Part shown: positions 38,692-47,884 of the stretch, piece by piece
How positions within the stretch are numbered: position 1 is the first letter of the stretch
Layout of the letters: every line of letters starts with the position of its first letter
Source of the DNA: Flavobacteriales bacterium UBA6051
GTDB lineage: Bacteria; Bacteroidota; Bacteroidia; Flavobacteriales_D; Crocinitomicaceae
Reading direction: 5' to 3'
Length of the DNA: 64,000 bases
Assembly (NCBI GenBank): GCA_002427735.1
Contig: DIYP01000007.1
Span: 403,397 to 467,396, forward strand
Program-made: the position numbers and the translations under genes
Notes under the pieces: generated by a model
What the model saw: only the letters and a program-made list of their open reading frames with translations
Told to the model about the DNA's origin: nothing
The model's database searches: none

Positions 38692-40223
38692 AAAAGAAGT
38701 TTTTATTATCAGCATTCATTGTCGGTTTTATCGGCCTGAATGTCCTTGCCTTCTGTGGCTTTTATGTTGCCAAGGCTGATGCCAAATTATTTAATAAGAG
38801 TTCGCAAATCATTCTGGTTCGGGATGGAAATAAGACGACTGTTACCATGTCAAATGACTTCAAAGGTGACGTAAAAGACTTTGCTATGGTCGTTCCTGTA
38901 CCCACAGTTCTCAGTCGAGATGACATTCGTGTGTCGGAAGCAGCTTTGTTCAACAAACTAGACGAATATTCGGGGCCAAGGTTAGTAGAATATTATGATG
39001 ACAATCCTTGTGAGCCAAGAAGAGAAGTCTACTATGAAATGAGCGTAAACTCTGCAGTGCCTACTGCCGACAATGTGAGTATAAGAATGCTTGAACGCAA
39101 TAAGGATCTGGGGGTGACAATTGAAGCTACGTATGACGTGGAAGAATATGATATTCTGATTCTGTCAGCAAAGAAATCTTCCGGATTAAAAACCTGGCTA
39201 CTTGAAAATGGTTACAAAATCCCTTCAACGGCAGATGAAGTGCTTGAGCCTTATATCAAAGACAACATGAAATTCTTTGTAGTAAAGGTTGATGTGGACA
39301 AGTTGGATGAGATCAGCGGTATGAAAAATGTGAAGAAGTACATTGATGACCCTTCGATGAACAACGCTCGCACGCTACGTCCATTGCAGATTACGTACAA
39401 CTCACCAAAATTTATGCTTCCTATTCGATTGGGAATGGCAAATGCGCAAGGTGATCAGGATATGATCGTCTATGCGTTCAGTAAGGAAGGAAGAGTAGAG
39501 TGTACTAACTATCGAACAACTAAAATCCCTACAAATAAGCATGTACCACTCTTTGTGAGAGAGAAATTCGGGAAATTCTATGTGGATTTATTTGACAAGG
39601 CCCATTCAAGAGAAAACAAAGAAGCTATTTTTCTAGAATATGCATGGAATGTAAGCCCGCAAATGAGCGGTGTAAAATGTGATCCATGTGTTGGACCACC
39701 TCCAATCTTTGCTGATTTCAAAAAGGCTGGAGTTGATTGGGCTGTAAGCGCCAATAATCAGGCAAGTTCACAAGTGTTTTTCACTCGCTTACATGTTCGT
39801 TATTCTCGAGAAACACATCCGGAAGACCTGAAGTTTCATGTCACTCCAAACAAGGAGCATTTCCAGGCTCGCTATATTTTAACAAACCCGGCACCGGGTA
39901 ATCTGAGTTGTGATGCTGGACAATTGTACTGCGCACAGCTTGTTAAAAAGCGCGCCAATGAGTTGGAAAATCTAAATGATTTAACCTCTTGGAATACCTC
40001 TCAGTATAGAGAATATGTACAGGAATACTACGATAAAATCGAAGACAAATCCATTATGAATCAAGTCGATGAGGATAGAGGAGAGGTTGTTCCTGGATTT
40101 GACTCCGATTATATTGATCCCAACATGGGGCTGAAGATTGGTATTCTTTCTTCAGTGATCGTGCTGATGTTGCTTATCTACTTCCGTTCAAGATCGCGTA
40201 GGATGGAACGAAAAGCACTTTAG
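38688..40223 (+). CDS. DUF2330 domain membrane-anchored protein
   Basis: 511 aa from MKKKFLLSAFIVGF (an upstream ATG at 38652 is inside the RnfD-like gene). Signal or TM at 5-25, then the DUF2330 region: FCGFYVAKADAKLFNKSSQI, FKGDVKDFAMVVPVP, DNPCEP and CDPCVGPPP with several Cys, and a C-terminal TM (IGILSSVIVLMLLIYF) with basic tail. Mostly periplasmic. Coupled to the RnfD-like gene by ATGA overlap, suggesting a membrane redox or assembly pair; function unknown. Confidence 0.85.
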   Translation: MKKKFLLSAFIVGFIGLNVLAFCGFYVAKADAKLFNKSSQIILVRDGNKTTVTMSNDFKGDVKDFAMVVPVPTVLSRDDIRVSEAALFNKLDEYSGPRLVEYYDDNPCEPRREVYYEMSVNSAVPTADNVSIRMLERNKDLGVTIEATYDVEEYDILILSAKKSSGLKTWLLENGYKIPSTADEVLEPYIKDNMKFFVVKVDVDKLDEISGMKNVKKYIDDPSMNNARTLRPLQITYNSPKFMLPIRLGMANAQGDQDMIVYAFSKEGRVECTNYRTTKIPTNKHVPLFVREKFGKFYVDLFDKAHSRENKEAIFLEYAWNVSPQMSGVKCDPCVGPPPIFADFKKAGVDWAVSANNQASSQVFFTRLHVRYSRETHPEDLKFHVTPNKEHFQARYILTNPAPGNLSCDAGQLYCAQLVKKRANELENLNDLTSWNTSQYREYVQEYYDKIEDKSIMNQVDEDRGEVVPGFDSDYIDPNMGLKIGILSSVIVLMLLIYFRSRSRRMERKAL

Positions 40224-40244
40224 TTGATTGTCTAAGCAGCGAAG

Positions 40245-40279
40245 AAGCCTTCCACAATGATTTGTTGGAAGGCTTTTTT
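40245..40279. terminator. bidirectional Rho-independent terminator
   Basis: 10-bp stem AAGCCTTCCA / TGGAAGGCTT, 11-nt loop, T-run. Lies between the convergent DUF2330 and PhoD-like genes. Confidence 0.85.
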
Positions 40280-40289
40280 AGTAAAGAAA

Positions 40290-42092
40290 CTATTGCTTTA
40301 CAAAGCGAGTCATTGTGCTTTGACCATCACTATTTTCAAGTTCCAATAGATATACTCCGCTGGGAAGTGAAGACAAATTCAAAACACTCAGTGTTGAATT
40401 CGTGGCATTGGAAGACACTTCAAACGTTCTTATTTCTTTTCCACTCAGCTCGTAAATGGTAATGAAATGTTGAGCAGACTGAACTGTAGAAAAGTGAACA
40501 GTTAGATGAGCGCTCACTGGATTGGGATAAATCCCAATTAGTGTTGGTGTTTCTATTTCCGGCACCAATGTGACATCCTGCACGCGCGGGCAAGCGGGAG
40601 CAAGTGGAACATCATACTTGAGAGCAGGAATACTGGCTGACGTCGTCTCATATAGCTGCATTTCACCGGAATTACTGTAAAGTGACTTGACCCAGGCATA
40701 AGAGTCGTTTACTTGATCAATCTGATCAACAAAGAACCAATCAGCTTGTGCGCGCTGTTGATTCAAATCGAGAATAAAAAAACCATGTTTCGTAAGCTCT
40801 ACGAATTTTATGTGTGGATTTTCAATGGTGAGAATACCACCACCATTTATTGGTGCTCCAGGAGAGGTAACACTGGGGGTAACAAATTCAATCCCGAGAT
40901 TTGCTCCGAATTCTTCAAGGTTAAATGCCCAACTCGTATGCACATCACCGGTAATTACAGTAAAGTTCTCGATGTTATTGTCATAAACATATTGCAATAC
41001 GTTGTCCCGTTCGGCCGGATAGCCATCCCATGCATCACCATTAATCGGAATAGAGAAGACGGTAATTGGTGCAAAAACGACCTGATTCCCTAATACTTTC
41101 CACTGTGCGCTACTTGATGAAAGCTCATTTGTCAACCATTGATATTGATCGGTCCCTAACAGCGTTCTACCAGGGTCATTCTCATTTACTCCTTGCTCGT
41201 TTCGTCCATGCAAACGCGTATCTACCATGATTAAATCAAGTAAATTGCCGTATTCAAACTTTCGATAAATCTCAAAGTTGTTCTGTGCCTTTTGTCGAAT
41301 AGGAAGCCATTCAAAATAAGCTCTTTGCGCATCAAGTTTACGATCTGACCATAATCCTTCGCTTCCATCATGATTTTCTGCACCGTCTGTATAAGCATCG
41401 TTCGCTGATTCGTGATCGTCCCATACGCAGATCCAAGGGTAGTTTTGATGCAATTTCTGTAACGCTTGATCCATGTGATATACCGAGTAGCGCAGACGAT
41501 AGTCATCCAATGAAACGGTCTCATGAGTAGGGTCGAATACCCTATCAATACTCAGGTCTTGGCTGTAACCACCTTCCTCATACTCATAGATGTAATCACC
41601 AAGCATGAGAACGGCATCAACATCATTTCGCTGTGATACTACATCATAAACATTGAAATATCCGGCCTCTAAATTCGCACATGAAACCACTGCAAATCTT
41701 AGGCTGTCTACATTTCCAATAGGAGCTGTTTTGGTTCTTCCACGCACACTATTACTTCCCAATCCTGAAAACTCAAAATAGTAATACGTATCAGGCGATA
41801 AACCGGTAACATCAAATTTAACTGTGTAATCTCTTGTGTTATCCGTAAGCATACTCCCTTCTGAAACAAGATTGGTCATTCCAGTATCCAGAGCCATCTT
41901 GTAACTTACAAGAACTGGAGAAGTGAAATCATCTGGCGTAATTCTGGTCCAAATTATGACTGCATCATCCAATGGATCTCCTGAAGCAACACCATGATAG
42001 AAGTGATCAACGCAGTCAAGAGGTGAAATACTTGTTTGCGAGAACCCCGTAAATGCAATCAACAGACTGATACAACTGAGCGCTTTTTTCAT
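40290..42092 (-). CDS. secreted PhoD-like alkaline phosphatase with T9SS sorting domain
   Basis: 600 aa. Signal peptide ending TGFSQ. N-terminal PhoD domain (HGVASGDPLDDAVIIWTRITP). The metallophosphatase core has VVSCANLEAGYFN, MLGDYIYEYEE, CVWDDHESANDAY, MVDTRLHGR, and ITGDVHTSWAFN. The C-terminus is a type A T9SS domain from about 528 (IGIYPNPVSAHLTVHF ... MTRFVKQ). Hydrolyses phosphate mono- or diesters outside the cell, likely Ca/Fe dependent. Coupled (ATGA) to the glycine-rich gene upstream in the operon. Confidence 0.92.
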   Translation of the reverse strand: MKKALSCISLLIAFTGFSQTSISPLDCVDHFYHGVASGDPLDDAVIIWTRITPDDFTSPVLVSYKMALDTGMTNLVSEGSMLTDNTRDYTVKFDVTGLSPDTYYYFEFSGLGSNSVRGRTKTAPIGNVDSLRFAVVSCANLEAGYFNVYDVVSQRNDVDAVLMLGDYIYEYEEGGYSQDLSIDRVFDPTHETVSLDDYRLRYSVYHMDQALQKLHQNYPWICVWDDHESANDAYTDGAENHDGSEGLWSDRKLDAQRAYFEWLPIRQKAQNNFEIYRKFEYGNLLDLIMVDTRLHGRNEQGVNENDPGRTLLGTDQYQWLTNELSSSSAQWKVLGNQVVFAPITVFSIPINGDAWDGYPAERDNVLQYVYDNNIENFTVITGDVHTSWAFNLEEFGANLGIEFVTPSVTSPGAPINGGGILTIENPHIKFVELTKHGFFILDLNQQRAQADWFFVDQIDQVNDSYAWVKSLYSNSGEMQLYETTSASIPALKYDVPLAPACPRVQDVTLVPEIETPTLIGIYPNPVSAHLTVHFSTVQSAQHFITIYELSGKEIRTFEVSSNATNSTLSVLNLSSLPSGVYLLELENSDGQSTMTRFVKQ

Positions 42093-43657
42093 TGTTTGAT
42101 TATTTTTTGTGAAGTCATCTTTTCCTGATGAATCAATTGAATGATATATATGCCGCTATTCAGTTCACTTAAGCTGAGTTTATTGCTTGATGTAATGAAT
42201 GTTTCGCTTATTAGGACTGTTCCAAGAGTATTCACAATGCACACTTGGGCTTTATTACTATGGGAAACCGTCTCAGGTAATTGGATAACAAGCTCGTCGT
42301 TAAATGGATTTGGAAAAGCATTAATATGAAGAGCCGGCTTATTGGACGCCAAACTTGCGTAACCGCAAACCTCTGCATAAGTTCCTTCTGTTCCTGGATT
42401 CGCACCTGAACCGCCGTTTAACTCAATTGTAGGGGATAGGTTGGGCTGTGCACATTCCGCCGTGTAGATTTTAATTCTACCGCCACCGCCGGCACCGCCT
42501 TCGCCTCCAAGATCGCCATCAGAAGTTGAGATACTGTTGGAGGAACAGAAACCTCCGCCACCATAAATGCAATTCGCTCCATTTCCTTTTTGTCCGGACA
42601 GGCCACCCGAACCACCTTTTGCTGAAAGCGTTCCTTGAATATCTGCTATCCCTAGACTTTCGATGAAAATCCCCCCACCGGAACCTCCTCCAGAACCACT
42701 TCCTGCACCGGAACCACATGAAAAAGTACGTTCGTCACAACCATTACAACCGTCGGAACAGCAATCTTCTGTTGCATCTCCTGAACCTCCGTTTCCTCCA
42801 TATGATCCGTCTTGTCCATTCATCATGATGTTCCCGCTAATTGTCACATTATTGGCCATCAAGTAGACCAATCCACCACCATTTCCTCCTGCAAAGCCAT
42901 CAGAGCCAAGATAAAATGATCGTGCACCACCACCTGCACCAGCACCGCCAGACCCGAGTGCAATGTCTCGCCCAGAAAGTGAACCATAACTACTGCTTTG
43001 CATACCTCCAATTCCTCCTGCACCTGCTACTGCGGCATAAGAATCCTCTATATCTAAATCAGCAACCGTAGCCGAATTAGTTCCTGCACCGCCATTTTCA
43101 CCGGCACCACCAACACCACCATAAGTGCCACCAGATCCGCCACCGGCTCCGCCTGAGCCGCCGATTAATCCAGCTTCATCTCCAAAATTCCCACAATATT
43201 GTTTTGAACCGCTTCCATTCGCTCCGTCGACTCCTGCCAATCCACCGCCAGGACCTTCACCATTCATTCCTGCTTTTCCTCCCTCGATATTCACATGACC
43301 TTGGGTTCCGCTATCGTTGCACGTAGTTAATGATGCCGCATGTCCTGTAACACTGGTCACTGAGAGTCCTTTCGAACCGCCTGTTCCGCCATTGTAACCA
43401 GCGAAATTCCCATTGATATCTCCTTCAATCACAATATTATCGGCATATACCTTCAATGCACCGCAACTTCCGGAACTATACGGCTCAATAAAAACAGTTA
43501 CTCCCGACTGTACTACAAAGTCGCCATCAACAACATACGTTCCACTGAGGATTTGGTCGGTAGAGATGACCATATCTGCATTCACTTGTATAGAATCACA
43601 TTGTGCATAAATCATCGCGGATATACTCGCAATGATCAGGGAAAGGATAGACTTCAT
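42089..43657 (-). CDS. glycine-rich secreted protein with T9SS sorting domain
   Basis: 522 aa. Signal peptide ending MIYAQ. A middle part (about 85-430) of Gly-Gly-Ser/Ala-rich low-complexity repeats (GGSGGAGGGSGGTYGG) is interrupted by short beta strands (VYLMANNVTISGNIMMNG, GRIKIYTAEC) and Cys clusters. Pattern typical of repetitive beta-helix surface proteins. T9SS domain from about 445 (INAFPNPFNDELVIQLP ... SQKIIKQ). First gene of a two-gene operon with the PhoD-like phosphatase. Confidence 0.88.
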   Translation of the reverse strand: MKSILSLIIASISAMIYAQCDSIQVNADMVISTDQILSGTYVVDGDFVVQSGVTVFIEPYSSGSCGALKVYADNIVIEGDINGNFAGYNGGTGGSKGLSVTSVTGHAASLTTCNDSGTQGHVNIEGGKAGMNGEGPGGGLAGVDGANGSGSKQYCGNFGDEAGLIGGSGGAGGGSGGTYGGVGGAGENGGAGTNSATVADLDIEDSYAAVAGAGGIGGMQSSSYGSLSGRDIALGSGGAGAGGGARSFYLGSDGFAGGNGGGLVYLMANNVTISGNIMMNGQDGSYGGNGGSGDATEDCCSDGCNGCDERTFSCGSGAGSGSGGGSGGGIFIESLGIADIQGTLSAKGGSGGLSGQKGNGANCIYGGGGFCSSNSISTSDGDLGGEGGAGGGGRIKIYTAECAQPNLSPTIELNGGSGANPGTEGTYAEVCGYASLASNKPALHINAFPNPFNDELVIQLPETVSHSNKAQVCIVNTLGTVLISETFITSSNKLSLSELNSGIYIIQLIHQEKMTSQKIIKQ

Positions 43658-43672
43658 TTGATTTCGCAGGTT

Positions 43673-43697
43673 AGCATTTTTTCAGGGCAAAAATGCT
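43673..43697. other. perfect 9-bp hairpin between secreted-protein genes
   Basis: AGCATTTTT / AAAAATGCT with a 7-nt loop, 16 nt upstream of the glycine-rich gene ATG (minus strand) and 115 nt past the metallophosphatase stop. Terminator for the latter or a leader hairpin for the former; no T-run after it. Confidence 0.45.
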
Positions 43698-43811
43698 CAA
43701 CAAACGTGTCTTGATTATGAGCCTAATATTGTTAAGAAATGAAGCTTTTTTAACCTACGGTTTACATCTCTAGGAAGAGAAACGATGTGCGTGGAAACTT
43801 TTGAGGTGAAA

Positions 43812-45392
43812 TTATTCAATCACAACCGTATGTGATTCAGCGGAACCGTTTTCATACTTGACGATCAGATAGTAAACACCAGCGGACAGTCCGTTTAACT
43901 TAATAATTGTACTCTCTTGGTTTTGGACAACTGTAGATGTTGTTAGTTTTCCTAGGCTGTTGTATATCTCGATATCTACGGATTGAACCTTTTCGTTGAA
44001 TTGAACAGTACATTCATCGGAGATAATCGTTGGGAACACCTGACTTTTTAGTGTCACCATTTCCTCAATGCCCGTGACATCAATCGGTTTTGTCAAAATA
44101 ATCTGATCCCCATTTTGAGGATTCCAAAGTACAATGTTAGATGGTAATCCACCACCGAGATTATCCTCTATATTATTGAATACTCCATTTACATTTTCGA
44201 ACTTAACACAACGAATGGTGGTCGTATCCTTGGTGACGCGGACAAAAAAGAAGTTGTCAAATGTTCCTGCATCCTGAACAAAATCCTTAGCATTTGAACC
44301 AGTGTAGTAGATGTCCCTGTGTGGAGCTCCCCATTGTCCTTCACCGATATAGACAACTCCTTCATGAGGATTCTGAGCAGGAATAAAATCATTACCAGCA
44401 TTATTTCTGATAGATGGGTATGTCCATTTCGTGCTGTGCGAATCTGATTCCATTACCAGACGTACTTTGTGCTGTTCGAAAAGTGGTATCCAACAGTTCA
44501 TTTGATCGGCTGACAAGTCTCCGTCCTTACCAATAGCAAGGGTAGGAGTGTGGTAGCTTACAAATTTCCAGCAAGGATCATTTAATGTCCCTGTATGCAT
44601 CTGAAAGTCATTTGTAAGCCAATTAAGCTGACTCATATCACTGCACGCATTTAATTCAGAATTCAGCATGTATAAACGAATTAAACCACCGTGAATGTTT
44701 AGTGCATAAAACTCATCAAAAGGTATATCAAACATTTCATGAACGTCAAACATATCCTCATGATTGCCGCGAGAAAAAGCTACAGGAAAAATTCTGCCGT
44801 CATCGGTTATGGTCATTTGCCAGTCATTCAGCCAAGTAGACCATTCAGACTGCGTGTTTGAAGTGATTTGATTCATGACAAAATCACCTGTAAAAGCAAT
44901 AAAATCGGGTCTTATCTTTGCAACTAACTTGTTTCCGTCACGACGTTTATCGAGACAATTACCACTTGGGCAGTTCTCCGTATAGATACCAAATAGAGAG
45001 AAACCATCTCTTGTATCGCCACCAGAAATAAATGAAACAGGATCATCGACGTCATTCGAAAGCGTTCTGAAATACAGACGCTCACTTACGTCTCCGTTCA
45101 GATCGCGTATTACAAAATAATAGATGGTATTTGGCTGTAAACCACTCAATCGAGCAAAATGCCTTGTAATCGAATGTGCACCTCCCGTTCGGTCAGATGG
45201 GTGAGTGTTTGGGTAAGCTGTAAAATTCGTAGCGTGGTCAACTGGTCCATAGTGTACAGTTCCGTTGTCCCCGCTCCAGCCTATCACCGCAGTTGTTGCA
45301 GGGTCATTTCGATAGGCTAGCGTGTAATATTCAGTTGCCGCTGTCAGTTTTAAACTTATAACCAGCACCATTAAACAAAGAAATACACGCAT
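43812..45392 (-). CDS. secreted purple-acid-phosphatase-like metallophosphoesterase with T9SS domain
   Basis: 526 aa. Signal peptide ending LTAAT. N-terminal FN3-like PAP domain (residues 20-105, ARLSGLQPNTIYYFVI). The metallophosphoesterase motifs are GGDTRDG, FTGDFVMNQ, SRGNHEDM, FVSYHTP and VMESDSHS. T9SS domain from about 448 (QVFPTIISDECTVQF ... AESHTVVIE). Second secreted phosphatase within 5 kb; phosphate scavenging is a reasonable inference. Confidence 0.9.
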   Translation of the reverse strand: MRVFLCLMVLVISLKLTAATEYYTLAYRNDPATTAVIGWSGDNGTVHYGPVDHATNFTAYPNTHPSDRTGGAHSITRHFARLSGLQPNTIYYFVIRDLNGDVSERLYFRTLSNDVDDPVSFISGGDTRDGFSLFGIYTENCPSGNCLDKRRDGNKLVAKIRPDFIAFTGDFVMNQITSNTQSEWSTWLNDWQMTITDDGRIFPVAFSRGNHEDMFDVHEMFDIPFDEFYALNIHGGLIRLYMLNSELNACSDMSQLNWLTNDFQMHTGTLNDPCWKFVSYHTPTLAIGKDGDLSADQMNCWIPLFEQHKVRLVMESDSHSTKWTYPSIRNNAGNDFIPAQNPHEGVVYIGEGQWGAPHRDIYYTGSNAKDFVQDAGTFDNFFFVRVTKDTTTIRCVKFENVNGVFNNIEDNLGGGLPSNIVLWNPQNGDQIILTKPIDVTGIEEMVTLKSQVFPTIISDECTVQFNEKVQSVDIEIYNSLGKLTTSTVVQNQESTIIKLNGLSAGVYYLIVKYENGSAESHTVVIE

Positions 45393-45486
45393 CGCTCTAT
45401 TATTTTTGCGAATTTGTATTCTTTGTACTACTTAGTCATGAATAGCATATTAAGTTTTTGTTAGTAGCACGGAGAGAGTAATCATT

Positions 45487-45530
45487 AATTTATTGAGTTT
45501 CTCGACAAGTGTCGAGAAACTCAATAAATT
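45487..45530. terminator. 21-bp-arm perfect palindrome with 2-nt centre
   Basis: Left arm 45487-45507 and right arm 45510-45530 are exact reverse complements (core TTTCTCGACA / TGTCGAGAAA), separated by AG. It lies just after the VWA gene stop (minus) and upstream of the metallophosphatase gene. No long T-run; probably a transcript-end hairpin or a protein-binding or repeated element. Confidence 0.6.
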
Positions 45531-45543
45531 TAAAATCAACTAA

Positions 45544-46944
45544 TTAGAATTCGTCAACTAAAGCTATTGCTGATGTAGAAGTAACTTCTGGTTTTGTTTG
45601 TTTCTCAAGTAAATCACGAACATATTGAATGTCCTGATCTGGATTTGGATATTCTTTATGAATTCCAGCCAAAACGTGATTTATAGTCTGGAAAAACCTC
45701 TCTTCATTCTCATCATTCTCGTAGTTTACACTCGCTTGTTTAAGTTGACCTGCCATGTAAGCAATACTATAGTTCTTCTTCACCTTTGAGTTAGCTAGCT
45801 TATCGTATGGTGCTCCGTCATTCTCTTGGTTGAGAACCTCTGTCTTTTTGGAAATCATCCTTGGCGTTTCACTTTGATCATTAAAGGAAAGTGAGTATTC
45901 GACTGGATCAATCGTATCATCTCCGCCTTTTTTACGTTTCAATTTGAGCATGAATACTTGCGTTAAACCTCCTTGCATGTCGCTGACATTGAGCTTTATG
46001 GTTTTCCCCTTAACAATTGGTCTGTAACCATAGAACTTCTCTAATTCTAGCTGTTCTGGTAATTCTATCGTTAATTGAACATCCTTTCCGTATGGTTTTG
46101 CAAAGAATTGTTCTACTTCATCTTTGAAGAGCTTCGTTACTTCGCGACTGTCAGAAACAAAATGCATGTGTCCCCTAAGTCGTGTTTTGATTGTTCTGGC
46201 GAAGTCCTGATTAAATCGCATTCCAATGCCAATGAATGTAAGGTCAATGTCTTTAATATACACCTTCGTATTGGCAAGAATTTGGTTCGGATCAATAACA
46301 CCTGTGTTGGCCATAGCATCAGTGAACACAATTACACGATTATTTCCGCGTGGCATATAAGTGCTCGCAACTTCTGCATAACCTGCTTGCATACCTTTAT
46401 GTACATCTGTACTTCCATGTATGCTGATATTTTGAATGGCACGAAGTAGTTCTTTTTTATCACCGACTGGTTGACTTTTATGAGGGATTTGAACTGAGTT
46501 ACCGAAGAGTACAAGTGATACATTGTCCGTTGGTCTAAGCTGCTTAACTAATTCTTGCATGGCCATTTTGCTCTGCTCAATAGGCGTTCCTCCCATAGAG
46601 CCACTGATGTCCACTACCAAACTTAAGTTAGCCGGAGGAATTTCATCCAGGTTCTGTACCATAATTGTGGAGAGACCTATTTGCAAGACCATTTCTTCTG
46701 TATTCTTATTGATTTTTTCATTTCCCCAAATATGTGAAAGACGCACGGGGCTGTTGGCGTTGGCCTTTGCAATGTCATGTGTGTGGTAGTTAAAGATTTC
46801 CTCTTCTACGATGAATCGAGAGGGTAGAATATTGTTGGAGTTTCCGTGATGATATGCGTATGCTGCTCCTGAGATACTATATCCTCGTTGTGCAAATGCA
46901 TTCCCTATGCAAAGGGCCATAACTAATAAAATGGTTGTTTTCAT
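45544..46944 (-). CDS. secreted von Willebrand factor A domain protein
   Basis: 466 aa. Signal peptide ending GNAFAQ. A vault/VIT-like N-terminal part is followed by a VWA domain (about 105-285) with an intact MIDAS: DISGSMGG, Thr in HGSTDVHKG and Asp in VFTDAMANTG. The C-terminal part is TPR-poor and helical (SYSIAYMAGQLKQASVNYENDENEE). No T9SS tail. Metal-dependent protein binding in the periplasm or at the surface; partner unknown. Confidence 0.87.
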   Translation of the reverse strand: MKTTILLVMALCIGNAFAQRGYSISGAAYAYHHGNSNNILPSRFIVEEEIFNYHTHDIAKANANSPVRLSHIWGNEKINKNTEEMVLQIGLSTIMVQNLDEIPPANLSLVVDISGSMGGTPIEQSKMAMQELVKQLRPTDNVSLVLFGNSVQIPHKSQPVGDKKELLRAIQNISIHGSTDVHKGMQAGYAEVASTYMPRGNNRVIVFTDAMANTGVIDPNQILANTKVYIKDIDLTFIGIGMRFNQDFARTIKTRLRGHMHFVSDSREVTKLFKDEVEQFFAKPYGKDVQLTIELPEQLELEKFYGYRPIVKGKTIKLNVSDMQGGLTQVFMLKLKRKKGGDDTIDPVEYSLSFNDQSETPRMISKKTEVLNQENDGAPYDKLANSKVKKNYSIAYMAGQLKQASVNYENDENEERFFQTINHVLAGIHKEYPNPDQDIQYVRDLLEKQTKPEVTSTSAIALVDEF

Positions 46945-47069
46945 TATTGTGTTGTTTTTGTGTTTGTTTATTCCCGATACACATCATTTCAACAATGGTT
47001 CAATTGACTTACAAAACCAACAACTCAAATAAAGAATAATCGAGCGATTATCCGGATCAATGAAAACAA

Positions 47070-47687
47070 CTAAATAATTATCGATACAACGCCCAAAAGC
47101 ATTCCGACAACAAGTACACAATTGATGACTAAGATGATTGTGGCCCAACCATAATGTTGTTCCTTTCGGTATTCGCGTGGGTGCCATGGGAGTGTTTTTC
47201 GCCCTTCGGAATACCCCTGAATGCCTCTAACGAAGAACACAATTCCTAAAATCGACAATGCAATTCCAATAAGTGGCAAGTAGGTACTGACACTTGCCAA
47301 AAAGAAGGCTATTGTTCCAGCGGCTAGCACTCCACTTGAAATCCCACTGTTCACCATTCCCTTTTTGAAAACACTCGGACGCTTTTTTCGCTTTTTCTTT
47401 TTTGTCTCGCCAGATTTTGGCGCACTTACTTGTTCAATGGAGTCCACTGCCGAAGCGATTTTTTCACTAATTGGTGGATCGATCTGAAAATAACCCTGAT
47501 TGTCAGATTTCAAGTCATCTGATATTTCGTTCGTTGTTGCCAGTAACAATTCTTCATGGGGCACATCTACCTTTTGCACCTGCTTATCGTGCTTGTACTT
47601 TGGTCCGAACTTAATTCGACTGGTGCTGCAGGAAGCAGCTATAAATATGCCTATGAGTAGGGTAGTAGCGGTGATTAGTTTTAGCAT
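47070..47687 (-). CDS. lipoprotein-like membrane protein of unknown function
   Basis: 205 aa. Lipobox IAASC near residue 20, a charged linker with a Lys-rich run (KKKKRKKRP), then three TM helices (GVLAAGTIAFFLASVSTYL; LIGIALSILGIVFFVRG; ATIILVINCVLVVGMLLG) as in DUF4190-type proteins. The combination of lipobox and C-terminal membrane bundle is typical of a Bacteroidota family without known role. Confidence 0.7.
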   Translation of the reverse strand: MLKLITATTLLIGIFIAASCSTSRIKFGPKYKHDKQVQKVDVPHEELLLATTNEISDDLKSDNQGYFQIDPPISEKIASAVDSIEQVSAPKSGETKKKKRKKRPSVFKKGMVNSGISSGVLAAGTIAFFLASVSTYLPLIGIALSILGIVFFVRGIQGYSEGRKTLPWHPREYRKEQHYGWATIILVINCVLVVGMLLGVVSIII

Positions 47688-47884
47688 GGAGATAAAGTTA
47701 GTAAAGTGTTATAAGATTCTCACGCTTTAATGAATTTATCCATCACAATTAGATTTACTATATACCCGGTAATGTTTTTTTGAGTTTAGGTACCATTCAT
47801 GACAAAAAGGAGTCATACACAACATATTTTAAGAACGCTGGTGACTTTCTCTTTGATTTGTATTGGAAACAAATCGAAAAAATT

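Noticed and set aside
40713..41093. 126-codon frame antisense to the PhoD-like gene
   Set aside because: Shadow frame; the PhoD motifs on the other strand are unambiguous.
42663..43071. Pro/Cys-rich frames antisense to the glycine-rich gene
   Set aside because: Direct consequence of GGN codon repeats on the other strand.
42481..43400. Gly-codon repeat tract that looks like tandem DNA repeats
   Set aside because: It is protein-level low complexity inside a gene; no fixed-period DNA repeat and no CRISPR-like spacing.
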